This document shows, in pieces, positions 55,147 to 63,136 of a stretch of 64,000 nt of DNA. Made by a program: the position numbers and the translations under genes. The notes beneath the pieces were generated by a model, which had not been told where the DNA came from, searched no databases, and saw only the letters and a list, made by a program, of their open reading frames with translations. Each line of letters starts with the position of its first letter. Positions within the stretch are counted from its first letter, which is position 1. Origin of the DNA: an uncultured Bacteroidales bacterium (GTDB lineage Bacteria > Bacteroidota > Bacteroidia > Bacteroidales > UBA932); NCBI GenBank assembly GCA_900316245.1, contig ONCE01000002.1, positions 50,461 through 114,460 of the forward strand. The letters are read 5' to 3'.

Positions 55147-55347
55147 CAAAACGTTATTCCACAGCCGACTGCACAGCAGTTGGCTGTTTTGGTTGTCTGG
55201 GGCCTTGAAAGCTTGCTTTCAAAGGTCCCAGACGGCCAAAAGAGGCAGAAAGTCCGAAGGACTGACGGCTGTGGAATATAGTTTTGGTCTACCTTAAGGA
55301 GTTATCAGAGATGCCGGAGCGAAGCGACGGAATCTCGGTCTCTCCGC
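55130..55347 (+). repeat. 18-bp direct duplication of the tRNA-Ser 3' end, 200 bp apart
   Basis: GAATCTCGGTCTCTCCGC occurs at 55130-55147 (T arm and acceptor 3' strand of tRNA-Ser) and again at 55330-55347, with a period of exactly 200 bp. Such duplications normally mark attL/attR of elements that integrate into tRNA 3' ends. No integrase or other gene fits between the copies. Confidence 0.75.
55155..55278. other. Structured element between the duplicated tRNA ends
   Basis: A 13-bp outer inverted repeat (55155-55167 with 55266-55278) encloses a 25-bp-class hairpin (55187-55212 with 55215-55241, a few wobbles and one bulge) and a small AGTCC/GGACT hairpin (55251-55263). A third hairpin, 55162-55172 with 55176-55186 (11 bp, one G-U), uses the same bases as the outer stem and so competes with it. 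No coding frame of note. It may be a small RNA, a non-autonomous mobile element or both. Confidence 0.65.
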
Positions 55348-55354
55348 CCCAAAA

Positions 55355-55382
55355 GCCCGCCTATTCTGGCGGGCTTTTTTTT
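55355..55382 (+). terminator. Intrinsic terminator after the tRNA-Ser element
   Basis: A perfect 7-bp GCCCGCC/GGCGGGC stem, TATTCT loop and eight U. It overlaps the stop codon of the convergent dinB gene (55361-55363). It is the only terminator in the window without a mismatch in the stem. Confidence 0.9.
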
Positions 55383-56611
55383 CCGGATTTCACTTCCCGG
55401 AGGACAACATATACTGGATCCTGATTGGGCTGTTTTTTCCTTTCATAGGCTAGTAGCCGAGCATCTTCGGCCCGGGCGGCCTGTTCGTCGTACTGGCGGT
55501 CCCACTCACGGTAGTATTCCATCTTGGGGTCCTCGAACAGGCTCATCTGGATGGCGGATTCATGGGTAAGCTTGGATACTCCAATGCCCACCTGACGAAG
55601 AGGCGTTACCCCGTCCCAGGTCTCTGAGAGCATCCTTCTGGCGGCGTTGAGGATAACGGCTGTCACATCCGAGGGCTGGTCCAGGGTGCACTGCTTCTGG
55701 GCCATGGAGAAATCCTTGTATTTGACGAACATGGAGACGGTGGATGCGCGAAAATCGTCCCTCCGGATCCGGTGGGCCACGATGCTGGCCACATAGAAGA
55801 GGGCCCGGTCTATATCCGCAGGCTTAACGAGGTCTTGCGGGAAGGTTCTTTCGGCGCTGTAACTCTTGGCCTCCTGAATCTCTGTCTCTACGGGGGACTC
55901 GTCCCGGCCGTTGGCATTCTCGTGGAGTTGCTGGGCGAACTTCTGGCCCACAAGGCGCGTGAGGGAGCCCATCCCCAGAGCCGCCAGCTGGCCGATGGTC
56001 TTGATTCCATATGCATTCAGCCGCTCCTGGGTCTTTTTGCCGCACCAGAGAAGGTCTCCTACCGGAAGCGGCCACATTTTGTCGGGCACCTCGTTCTCCC
56101 AGAGAATGTGCACCTTGTCCGGTTTCTCGAAATCCGACGCCATCTTGGCCAGGAGCTTGTTGGAGCCCACACCCACGTTCACGGTGAAACCAAGTTGCTG
56201 CTTTACTTCATCCTTCAGGCGAGTGGCTACCTCGACGGCATTCTCCGGAGTGCAGCGAAGGCTCATGTCAAGGAAGCACTCATCGATGGAGAACTGCTGG
56301 AGGACGGGTGAGTAGCTGCGGCAAAGGGCAATGAAACTCTCCGAGCAGCGTTTATACCATTCCCAGTCTCCCTGGACAATCACAAGGGACGGATCAATCC
56401 GAAGGGCCATGGAGACGGGCATGGCGGCCTTGATCCCAATCTTCTTGGCCGGGATAGAGGCTGCCGATATGATGCTCCGGCGGTCCGAGGGGTCTCCGGA
56501 GACGACGGACGGAACCAGGCGGATATCCGGCTTCCCCTCCAAAACAAGCTTGGTTGCTATCCAGGAAAGGAAGGCCGAATTGACATCGATATGGAAGATG
56601 ATGCGGGGCAC
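55361..56611 (-). CDS. dinB: DNA polymerase IV (Y family)
   Basis: The 416-residue product starts at GTG 56611 (MPRIIFHIDVNSAF); no ATG lies close upstream. Y-family active-site residues are visible: Asp9 in HIDVNSAF, and Asp110-Glu111 in FSIDECFLDMS. Further motifs fit the palm, fingers, thumb and little finger: SIIAASIPAKKIGIK-like 48-61, VGVGSNKLLAKMASDFEKP, and LWCGKKTQERLNAYGIKTIGQLA (helix-hairpin-helix). Pol IV performs error-prone translesion synthesis. The protein is somewhat longer than E. coli Pol IV (351), owing to a C-terminal extension rich in Lys/Arg (about 375-416), where a clamp-binding motif would be expected (QMSLFEDP is a good beta-clamp peptide). No LexA box was identified. 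The gene is divergent from the CobW-type GTPase. Confidence 0.93.
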   Translation of the reverse strand: MPRIIFHIDVNSAFLSWIATKLVLEGKPDIRLVPSVVSGDPSDRRSIISAASIPAKKIGIKAAMPVSMALRIDPSLVIVQGDWEWYKRCSESFIALCRSYSPVLQQFSIDECFLDMSLRCTPENAVEVATRLKDEVKQQLGFTVNVGVGSNKLLAKMASDFEKPDKVHILWENEVPDKMWPLPVGDLLWCGKKTQERLNAYGIKTIGQLAALGMGSLTRLVGQKFAQQLHENANGRDESPVETEIQEAKSYSAERTFPQDLVKPADIDRALFYVASIVAHRIRRDDFRASTVSMFVKYKDFSMAQKQCTLDQPSDVTAVILNAARRMLSETWDGVTPLRQVGIGVSKLTHESAIQMSLFEDPKMEYYREWDRQYDEQAARAEDARLLAYERKKQPNQDPVYVVLREVKSGKKSPPE

Positions 56612-56627
56612 GGATTATGGGGGCTAC

Positions 56628-56660
56628 TTTGTAAAGATAGTCAAATTTTTCGTACCTTTG
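56628..56660 (+). promoter_or_regulatory. Promoter of the CobW-type GTPase gene
   Basis: -33 TTTG (56628-56631), 21-nt spacer, -7 TACCTTTG (56653-56660), then CACCG. The start codon is 25 nt downstream. No zinc (Zur) operator is obvious. Confidence 0.6.
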
Positions 56661-56684
56661 CACCGTTTTGAAACGAAGCAAAAA

Positions 56685-57830
56685 ATGAACATCACTCTTG
56701 ATAGAAAAGACATCCCGGTCCTTCTTCTGACCGGTTATCTGGGAAGCGGCAAGACCACGCTACTGAACCGTATTCTTACCAATAAGAAAGGTATTAAGTT
56801 CGCCGTCATCGTGAACGACATCGGCGAAGTGAACATTGATGCAGACCTGGTGGAAAAGGGCGGCATCGTGGGTTCCACGGACGACAGTCTGGTTGCGCTG
56901 CAGAACGGCTGTATATGCTGCACCCTCAAGATGGACCTGGTGGCCCAGCTGGCAGATCTCACATCGGCCCGTAAATTTGATTATATCGTGATTGAAGCCA
57001 GCGGCATCTGTGAGCCGGCTCCCATTGCGCAGACCATCAGCACCATGCCGGCACTGGCCCCCCAGTCCGTCAAGGACGGTTGCCCGTACGTGGACTGCAT
57101 TGCCACCGTGGTGGACGCCCTCCGTATGAAGGACGAGTTTGAAGGCGGCTCCGCCCTGGAGAAGGAAGACATCGGCGAGGACGACCTCGAGCGCCTGGTC
57201 ATCGAGCAGATCGAGTTCTGCAATATCGTGCTGCTGAACAAGGCGGCCGATGTAACCCCCGAGGAACTGGGCAAGCTCAAGGGCATTGTCAAGTCCATCA
57301 ACCCCGGCGCCAAAGTGCTGGAGTGCAACTACGGAGACGTGGACCTGGACGAACTCATCTACACCGGGATGTTCAACTTTGACGTAGTGGCCACTTCGGC
57401 CGCCTGGATTGCCGCCATTGAGGGTGAGGATGAGGAAGAAGAGGCCGAAGGCGAAGCCCTGGAGTACGGCATTGACACCTATGTGTACACCCGCCGTCCG
57501 GCTCTGGACCTGAACAAGTTCGACCATATGGTGGCCACCAAATGGCCCAAGAACATCATCCGCGCCAAGGGTCTGTGCTATTTCTCCAACGACATTGACA
57601 AGTGCTTCCTCTTTGAGCAGGCCGGCAAGCAGAAGAGCCTCAAGGACTGCGGCCTCTGGTTTGCCACCATGGATGAGGAAGAACTGGCCGATATGATGAA
57701 CCGCGACCGTAAGCTCCGTCAGGACTGGGATCCCGAGTACGGAGACCGCATGCAGAAGATTGTGTTCATTGGCCAGAACCTGGACAAGAAGGCCCTGGAG
57801 CAGTTAATGGACAGCTGCCTGGCGGAATAG
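56685..57830 (+). CDS. CobW/COG0523-family GTP-binding metallochaperone
   Basis: The frame is open from 56331, but that part is antisense to dinB; ATG 56685 (MNITLDRKDIPVLLLTGYLGSGKTT) lies just after the promoter and gives 381 residues. Family features: P-loop GYLGSGKTT at 17-25, the metal motif CICC at 76-79 (C-x-C-C), IEASGICEPAPI, and LLNKAADV as G4 (NKxD). A C-terminal CobW_C-like domain (about 265-381) follows an acidic linker (EGEDEEEEAEGE near 243-254). COG0523 proteins deliver Zn, Co or other metals to target enzymes using GTP. The metal cannot be told. It is divergent from dinB; the small secreted gene follows 25 nt downstream. Confidence 0.9.
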   Translation: MNITLDRKDIPVLLLTGYLGSGKTTLLNRILTNKKGIKFAVIVNDIGEVNIDADLVEKGGIVGSTDDSLVALQNGCICCTLKMDLVAQLADLTSARKFDYIVIEASGICEPAPIAQTISTMPALAPQSVKDGCPYVDCIATVVDALRMKDEFEGGSALEKEDIGEDDLERLVIEQIEFCNIVLLNKAADVTPEELGKLKGIVKSINPGAKVLECNYGDVDLDELIYTGMFNFDVVATSAAWIAAIEGEDEEEEAEGEALEYGIDTYVYTRRPALDLNKFDHMVATKWPKNIIRAKGLCYFSNDIDKCFLFEQAGKQKSLKDCGLWFATMDEEELADMMNRDRKLRQDWDPEYGDRMQKIVFIGQNLDKKALEQLMDSCLAE

Positions 57831-57855
57831 AACCCCTTAAATCATTTATACCGCT

Positions 57856-58392
57856 ATGAAAAAAATCGTTTTCCTTTTCTTTGCAGTCCTTTGTACTGCG
57901 GGTCTGTTTGCCCAGACCAACAAGATTCCTACCGTCAAGGAGATTGTTTCCGTTGAAAACGAGAATGTCAATCAGGCGGTACAAATCGTCAATATCCCCG
58001 TCGATGGAATCAACCACTACTGGCTTCACGTGGGAAATATGGGCATCGGCAACAAGGTGATTCAGGTAGAACTGGACCCTGTTTACCAGCTCTATATTCC
58101 CCTTGGAGACAACATCACGGACGCAGTTGCCTATATGGAAGAGTTGAAGACCCTCTTCAAGGAGCCCAAAGGCACCAAGCGGGAAATCCAGGGCAGTTTC
58201 AAGCCCTTCTTCCCGGGAGAGAACCTGGAAACCATCCAGGTCTTTAAGTATAAGCCCCTTCTTACCAACCAGCTCCAGTTTGTCATCGAACGGGATGGTT
58301 ACGAGCGGGTTGCCTATCTCTCCAAATCGGACTTCAACACGCTTCTGAGCGGCCTGAAATTCCACGGAAAGCTGTATCCTTCGGAGATGTAG
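57856..58392 (+). CDS. Small secreted protein, unknown function
   Basis: The 178-residue product has a Sec signal (1-20, LFA-QT). I do not recognise a domain. The remainder is mixed alpha/beta with VPVDGINHYWLHVGNMGIGNKVIQVELDPVYQLYIPLG, an amphipathic helix (TDAVAYMEELKTLFKEPKG), and a C-terminal VIERDGYERVAYLSKSDFNTLLSGL. It lacks the F-x-P-G motif of the SusCD-linked family. It lies 25 nt after the CobW-type gene, so it may be cotranscribed; a metal-linked role is possible but has no support in the sequence (few His or Cys). A 267-nt gap with a repeat element and a terminator follows. Confidence 0.75.
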   Translation: MKKIVFLFFAVLCTAGLFAQTNKIPTVKEIVSVENENVNQAVQIVNIPVDGINHYWLHVGNMGIGNKVIQVELDPVYQLYIPLGDNITDAVAYMEELKTLFKEPKGTKREIQGSFKPFFPGENLETIQVFKYKPLLTNQLQFVIERDGYERVAYLSKSDFNTLLSGLKFHGKLYPSEM

Positions 58393-58419
58393 ACACTTCA
58401 CCCTCCCTCCGGTGCCGCG

Positions 58420-58515
58420 CCGGCTCTTCGCCACAATACGGGCAAAAATCGAGTTAAGAGCGGGCCTTTTCCGGATCTTCACCACAATATGGGCAAAAAC
58501 CGGTTTAAGAGCCGG
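58420..58515. repeat. Two tandem 42-nt repeats with inverted ends
   Basis: Copies at about 58421-58461 and 58472-58512 (period 51) share CTTCnCCACAATAnGGGCAAAAA then TTAAGAGC. The first ends in CCGGCTCTT (58420-58428), the exact reverse complement of AAGAGCCGG at 58507-58515, so the pair forms a unit with inverted ends. It lies in the gap between two convergent genes and looks like a REP/BIME-type element; other genome copies would confirm. Confidence 0.6.
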
Positions 58516-58546
58516 AGCCAGAGGGATATAAAAGTAGGAAAGGGAC

Positions 58547-58583
58547 AAAAAAACGGGTTTTGCTGTCTCAGCAGAACCCGTTT
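58547..58583 (-). terminator. Intrinsic terminator of the cyclophilin gene
   Basis: On the minus strand: 9-bp AAACGGGTT/AACCCGTTT, one C/A opposition, 5-bp TGCTG/CAGCA, AGA loop, then U tract (58553-58547). It is about 77 nt past the stop of the gene at 58660. Confidence 0.8.
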
Positions 58584-58659
58584 CCATTCTAACCTAAAAA
58601 CTTAACCTATTAAAAAACTATTCGACAAAACAATCTGCAAGTTCTGTGCCGAAATTGCT

Positions 58660-59328
58660 CTAATTAAGTTCTTTATTAGGTTTTATTGCTAAAATTCTTA
58701 CTTCCTGGACGGGACGGTCCATTCGGTCGGTGTCTACGGCGGCAATCTCGTCAATCACGTGAAGGCCGGCTATGGTCTCTCCAAAAACGGTGTATTCACC
58801 GTCCAGATGCTGGCAGTTGACAGGGTCCTGGACCAGGTAGAACTGGGATCCGGAAGACTCCTTGAAGGGGTTGGCCACGTCTCCCTGACGGGCGGCGGCC
58901 AGCGCTCCCTTTACGTGCGTGTGCAGGGGCTCGCCGGCTTCGTTTCTCATTTCGGCCGGGATGGTGTAGTCCGGGCCTCCTTCTCCCCACTTCTCCACCA
59001 GGGAGGTGTCGCGGGTGAAGGGGTCTCCGCCCTGGATCACGAAACCGTTGATGACGCGGTGGAAGAGGGTATTGTCGTAATAGCCGCCCAGGGCAAGGTG
59101 GACAAAGTTGTCCCGGTGTTTGGGCGTATCCTTGAACAGGCGCACGCGGATGGTGCCCATATTGGTGACAATGTCAAATACGGGTTCTTCCGGCAGGGCC
59201 TGTGCGGCCTTGACGGCAGCCAGGCTGTCCTTGGTGCTCAGATTGACGGTAACTTCCTGATTGGGGCGGGTTTTGCAGGAAAAGGCCAGAAGGCCCACAG
59301 TAAGAACGGCTAAGACAAACTTTTTCAT
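58660..59328 (-). CDS. Cyclophilin-type peptidyl-prolyl cis-trans isomerase lipoprotein
   Basis: ATG 59328 is chosen over the open frame to 59412 because it gives a lipobox signal (MKKFVLAVLTVGLLAFSC, Cys18); the product has 222 residues. The cyclophilin fold spans about 57-220: VRLFKDTPKHRDNFVHLALGGYYDNTLFHRVINGFVIQGGDP, KGALAAARQGDVANPFKESSGSQFYLV and YTVFGETIAGLHVIDEIA. It accelerates proline isomerisation in envelope protein folding, here anchored by lipid. The active-site Arg in FHRV is present. It is divergent from the flippase gene, with back-to-back -7 boxes at 59346-59363. Confidence 0.9.
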   Translation of the reverse strand: MKKFVLAVLTVGLLAFSCKTRPNQEVTVNLSTKDSLAAVKAAQALPEEPVFDIVTNMGTIRVRLFKDTPKHRDNFVHLALGGYYDNTLFHRVINGFVIQGGDPFTRDTSLVEKWGEGGPDYTIPAEMRNEAGEPLHTHVKGALAAARQGDVANPFKESSGSQFYLVQDPVNCQHLDGEYTVFGETIAGLHVIDEIAAVDTDRMDRPVQEVRILAIKPNKELN

Positions 59329-59345
59329 ATCTTTCTTCTTTTCCG

Positions 59346-59363
59346 CAAAAATAGCTAATTTTG
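59346..59363. promoter_or_regulatory. Back-to-back divergent -7 boxes
   Basis: CAAAAATAGCTAATTTTG holds TATTTTTG on the minus strand (59353-59346) and TAATTTTG on the plus strand (59356-59363), separated by two bases, as at 28805-28822. A TTTC 20 nt upstream (59332-59335) may be the plus-strand -33. Confidence 0.5.
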
Positions 59364-59371
59364 TGTAATCT

Positions 59372-60817
59372 ATGGCAAATCCGTTGAAACAATTGGCCGG
59401 CGAAACCGCCATCTACGGCCTCAGTTCCATTCTGGCGAGGGTTCTCAATTTCCTTTTCGTCCCCATCTACACCCGTATGCTTACGCAGGTGCAGTACGGA
59501 GTGGTTACGGAGTTCATGGCCTACATTGCCATCCTTCAGGTGGTGCTGGTGCTGGGCCTGGAGACAGGCTGTTTCCGTTTTGCCAACAAAGAAGGGGAGG
59601 ACCCCCGGCGGGTGTATTCCGGTGCGCTGCTCACGGTCTTCGGCCTTAATCTGGCTTTCCTGGCCTGTATGGTGGCGTTTTCGGACCCCATTTCGGCCGC
59701 GCTGGGCTATGCCGGTTACCGCAGCCTCATCATCTATGTGGCCTCCATCCTCTTCTGCGATTCCATCACCGCCATCCTCTTTGCCAAACTGCGGCAGGAG
59801 CACAAGGCCGTGAAGTTTGCCGTTTTCAAGACCATCAAGATCCTTACGGAGACGGGTGCCAACCTGGTGCTCTTTTTCGTGTGGCCCGCCCAGCCGGACT
59901 TTACCTATCCCATCATTGCCATCTTCATCAGCTGCGTGCTGTGCCTGGTGCTCTTCATTCCGGACATCATCCGGCTTAAACTGGTGTGGGACTCCGACGT
60001 GGTGCGCCGGATGCTCATTTACTCGCTGCCCCTGATGGTGGCGGCCCTGCCCGGTGTGGCCAACGATTTCCTGGACCGTATTCTGTTCCGCTACTTTGAC
60101 ACCTCCTCCGAAGCCTGGCGGGCCTCGCTGGGCGTGTACCAGGCGGCCGTCAAGCTGGCGGTCATTATGAACCTCTTCATCCAGATGTTCCGGTATGCGG
60201 CCGAGCCGTTCTTCTTCCAGCGCGCCCGGGACAAGGGCTCCAAGGAGCTCTACGCCGTGGTTATGGAATACTTCACGGCTTTCTGCGGATTGGTGTTCCT
60301 GGCCGTGGTGGGTTACATCGATATCATTTCGCTCTTCCTGGGCCGGGACTTCCGCGTGGGCGTGGGAGTGGTTCCCATTATGCTGCTAAGCTATATGCTG
60401 CTGGGTATGCTCTTCAACGTATCTATGTGGTACAAGCTCTCCGGCAAAACCAATATGGCCATCTGGATTACCCTGGCGGGCCTTGTGGTCACCGCCGTCG
60501 TGAACGTGGTCTTTATGCCGCGCTTCAGCTATTGGGCATCGGCCTTCGGTCATCTGGCCAGTTATCTGGTGATGTTCATCCTGAGCGCCTGGCTGGGGTC
60601 CAAGTACTATCCCATCCCGTACAGCTGGAAGCGCATCGGAGCCATCTTCGGCCTGATGGGCCTGGCGTATGCGGGAATCTTTTTCTGCGATATGAGGGCC
60701 GATGCGATGCCCATCCGCCTGCTGGTGAACACAGCGCTTATTGGCACCTATCTTGGCGCGGCCTGGCTCTTGCTCCGCCAAAGACCTGTAAAAGCAACTA
60801 ACAATAATAATCAATAA
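59372..60817 (+). CDS. Oligosaccharide flippase (MOP/Wzx-type polysaccharide exporter)
   Basis: The 481-residue product has about 12-14 transmembrane segments and the start MANPLKQLAGETAIYGLSSILARVLNFLFVPIYTRML, the signature of polysaccharide_synt flippases, which turn lipid-linked oligosaccharides or teichoic/O-antigen units over at the inner membrane. RFANKEGEDPRRVYSGALL and FLDRILFRYFDTSSEAWRASLGVYQAAVKLAVIMNLFIQMFRYAAEPFFFQRARDKGS are typical. It stands alone rather than in a polysaccharide gene cluster. It might serve a dispersed glycosylation or cell-surface pathway. The GH20 gene follows 16 nt downstream and may be cotranscribed. Confidence 0.9.
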   Translation: MANPLKQLAGETAIYGLSSILARVLNFLFVPIYTRMLTQVQYGVVTEFMAYIAILQVVLVLGLETGCFRFANKEGEDPRRVYSGALLTVFGLNLAFLACMVAFSDPISAALGYAGYRSLIIYVASILFCDSITAILFAKLRQEHKAVKFAVFKTIKILTETGANLVLFFVWPAQPDFTYPIIAIFISCVLCLVLFIPDIIRLKLVWDSDVVRRMLIYSLPLMVAALPGVANDFLDRILFRYFDTSSEAWRASLGVYQAAVKLAVIMNLFIQMFRYAAEPFFFQRARDKGSKELYAVVMEYFTAFCGLVFLAVVGYIDIISLFLGRDFRVGVGVVPIMLLSYMLLGMLFNVSMWYKLSGKTNMAIWITLAGLVVTAVVNVVFMPRFSYWASAFGHLASYLVMFILSAWLGSKYYPIPYSWKRIGAIFGLMGLAYAGIFFCDMRADAMPIRLLVNTALIGTYLGAAWLLLRQRPVKATNNNNQ

Positions 60818-60833
60818 TTTATTTCCCACATCT

Positions 60834-62528
60834 ATGAAAAAACTGATACGAATATTATCTGCCCTTACCCTGCTGGGCGCCTGCGCCAACCCCACTCCGC
60901 AGGAATTCCACGTGATCCCCATGCCCGCTACGGTAAATCTTTCCGACGGCACTTTCTGCGTGAAGGGCGCTGCCGTAAATTGTGACGAAAACATGGACGA
61001 GGCCTCTGTAAACGCGGTCCTTCGTTTTGTGAACAGCCTGGAGACGGCTACCGGCAAGAAGTGCAAACTCGCAGAGGGTGGCATCAGCTTTGCCAAGAAC
61101 CACTCCCTGGCTCCCGAGCAGTACGTGATTGACATCACCCCCGAGGCCGTGCGCGTTCAGGCATCGGCCCTCAATGGCTTTGTGTATGCCTGCGAGACCC
61201 TCAAGCAGATGCTGCCGGCCGCCATTTATGGTGACAAGGCTGTCAAGGCCGATTGGGTGCTTCCTTGCGCCCATATCGAGGACCAGCCCCGCTTTGCCTA
61301 TCGCGGCATGCACCTGGATCCCTGCCGCCACTTCTTCTCCATCGAGGAGACCAAGCGCTATCTGGATGTGATGACGGCCTACAAGCTCAACCGCTTCCAC
61401 TGGCACCTCACCGAGGACCAGGGCTGGCGTATGGAGGTGAAGGCCTATCCCAGACTTACTGAGATCGGCGCTTGGCGCAACGGTACCGTCATCAAGAAGG
61501 ACTGGGGTTCCAACGATGGCATCCGCTACGGCGGTTTCTACACCCAGGAAGAGATGAAGGAGATTGTGGCCTACGCCGCTGAACGGGGCATTACCGTGAT
61601 CCCCGAGATCGATCTCCCCGGCCACATGGTGGCTGCCCTGGCCGCCTATCCGGAGCTGGGCTGCACCGGCGGTCCCTACGAGGTCTGGACCCGCTGGGGT
61701 GTGGCTCCCGATATCCTCTGCGCCGGTAACGAAGAAGTCTACAAGTTCCTGGAGACCGTTCTCACCGAGGCTATGGAAATCTTCCCCTCCGAGTACATCC
61801 ACATTGGCGGAGACGAGGCCTTCAACGAGGAAATGGGCATTCCGTGGGACCACTGCCCCAAGTGCGCCGCCAAGATGCGCGAGCTGGGCATCAAGAAAGG
61901 CCCTATGGCCAAGCACTATCTGCAGAACTACGTAACCGCCCGCATGCAGGATTTCCTGAATCAGCACGGTCGCAAGATTATCGGCTGGGATGAGGTTCTG
62001 GAAGGCAACCTGGCCCCCGGTGCTACGGTTATGAGCTGGCGCGGTGTCAAGGGCGGTATCGAGGCGGCCAACAAGGGCTTCGACGCCATTATGACTCCCA
62101 ACAGCTACCTGTACTTTGACTACTATCAGAGCCACGAGCGTGACAAGGAACCCTTCGGCATCGGCGGCTATCTCCCTGTAGAGAAAGTCTATTCCTATGA
62201 GCCGTTTGAGGGCCTTACTCCCGCTGCCCAGAAGCACATCCTGGGTGTGCAGGCCAACCTCTGGACGGAATACATCGCCACTCCCGAGCACCTGGAGTAT
62301 ATGCTTCTGCCCCGTATGTGCGCCCTGTCAGAGATTCAGTGGTGCGCAGCCGACAAGAAGGACTACGCCCGCTTTGACGCCTCCATCGACCACAGTTTCG
62401 AGATGTTTGACGCGATGGGCTTGACCTACTGTATGGACAACCGCGGCCTCATCGGCCTGGACCGTGAGCCCGCCCGCACCCCTGAGGAGCTGGAGCAGTA
62501 TTTGAAAGAGAATCCCCGCAGCTGGTAA
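60834..62528 (+). CDS. GH20 beta-N-acetylhexosaminidase lipoprotein
   Basis: The 564-residue product has a lipobox (LLGAC, Cys17). The N-terminal GH20b-like domain (about 20-140) leads into the catalytic TIM barrel with FAYRGMHLDPCRHFFSIEETKRYLDVMTAYKLNRFHWHLTEDQGWRMEVKAYPRLTEIGAWR, VIPEIDLPGHMVAALAAYPELG, the catalytic pair Asp327-Glu328 in HIGGDEAF, and NLWTEYIATPEHLEYMLLPR. GH20 enzymes release terminal beta-GlcNAc or GalNAc by substrate-assisted catalysis. With GH92 and GH29 elsewhere in the window, it suits breakdown of N-glycans or mucin glycans. It lies 16 nt after the flippase; its 3' end touches the convergent transporter gene. Confidence 0.95.
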   Translation: MKKLIRILSALTLLGACANPTPQEFHVIPMPATVNLSDGTFCVKGAAVNCDENMDEASVNAVLRFVNSLETATGKKCKLAEGGISFAKNHSLAPEQYVIDITPEAVRVQASALNGFVYACETLKQMLPAAIYGDKAVKADWVLPCAHIEDQPRFAYRGMHLDPCRHFFSIEETKRYLDVMTAYKLNRFHWHLTEDQGWRMEVKAYPRLTEIGAWRNGTVIKKDWGSNDGIRYGGFYTQEEMKEIVAYAAERGITVIPEIDLPGHMVAALAAYPELGCTGGPYEVWTRWGVAPDILCAGNEEVYKFLETVLTEAMEIFPSEYIHIGGDEAFNEEMGIPWDHCPKCAAKMRELGIKKGPMAKHYLQNYVTARMQDFLNQHGRKIIGWDEVLEGNLAPGATVMSWRGVKGGIEAANKGFDAIMTPNSYLYFDYYQSHERDKEPFGIGGYLPVEKVYSYEPFEGLTPAAQKHILGVQANLWTEYIATPEHLEYMLLPRMCALSEIQWCAADKKDYARFDASIDHSFEMFDAMGLTYCMDNRGLIGLDREPARTPEELEQYLKENPRSW

Positions 62529-63131
62529 TCAGTAAAGCAGCAAACCCAGTGCGGCGCCGGCCAGAATGAGATAGATGGGGTTTATTTTTCCCCAGTAGCC
62601 GGCTACAAAGGCGCCGCCCAGCAGTACCCAGCTTTTCCAATCGGGGAAGTTATCGGAAACCACTTGGACGTTTGGCACACCGCCCGTCCAGGTGGTTTTT
62701 ATGATAAGGATAATGGCCGCGGCGCCAATGAGGCCCACCACGCTGGGTTTGAGCCAGTCCATGGTGCCGGCATACAGGCGGCTGCTCTTGAACTTGAGGT
62801 AAAACTTGACAATGAGCAGCATAATGATGAACGAGGGCAGGATCAGGGCCAGGGTAGCGGCGAGGGACCCGCAAACGCCCAGAAGGTGGCTTCCGGTGGC
62901 GTTAAATAGCACCTCATACCCCACATAGGTGGCGCTGTTGATGCCAATGGGCCCCGGTGTCATCTGGGAAATGGCCACAATGTCCGTAAAGGCCGATTCG
63001 CTGATCCAGGAATGCTCCACCACCACCTGGTTCTGGATGAGAGACAGCATGGCATAGCCGCCGCCGATGGTGAAAGCGCCGATCACGAAGAAGGTCCAGG
63101 CCAACTGCAATATGAGGGAGAGGATGTCCAT
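62529..63131 (-). CDS. Chromate transporter, half-length (second half of pair)
   Basis: The ORF extends far upstream in frame, but ATG 63131 (MDILSLILQLAWTFFVIGAFTIGGGYAMLSLIQ) begins the conserved CHR domain; ATG 63140 is possible (MTDMDI) and forms an ATGA overlap with the upstream stop, but its first codons come from a palindromic repeat. The product has about 200 residues and six hydrophobic segments. The GAFTIGGGYAM and QMTPGPIGINSATYVG motifs are those of the chromate transporter family (CHR), whose short members work as pairs. It exports chromate or a related anion with its partner. Located 3' of the partner gene and convergent with GH20. Confidence 0.88.
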   Translation of the reverse strand: MDILSLILQLAWTFFVIGAFTIGGGYAMLSLIQNQVVVEHSWISESAFTDIVAISQMTPGPIGINSATYVGYEVLFNATGSHLLGVCGSLAATLALILPSFIIMLLIVKFYLKFKSSRLYAGTMDWLKPSVVGLIGAAAIILIIKTTWTGGVPNVQVVSDNFPDWKSWVLLGGAFVAGYWGKINPIYLILAGAALGLLLY

Positions 63132-63136
63132 ATCCG

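Noticed and set aside
55155-55278. A retron msr-msd or integron attC site
   Set aside because: No reverse transcriptase or integrase is nearby, and the GTTRRRY core of attC is not present.
56331-56684. An N-terminal extension of the CobW-type GTPase
   Set aside because: It is antisense to dinB and lies upstream of the promoter; the family N-terminus starts at 56685.
58420-58515. A short CRISPR array
   Set aside because: Only two units, no distinct spacers, sequence differences inside the repeat, and no cas genes.
57766-58587. A minus-strand frame covering the 58420-58515 repeats with repeated AxIVxK peptides
   Set aside because: The repeat peptides only mirror the DNA repeat; the frame is antisense to the secreted protein gene at 57856.
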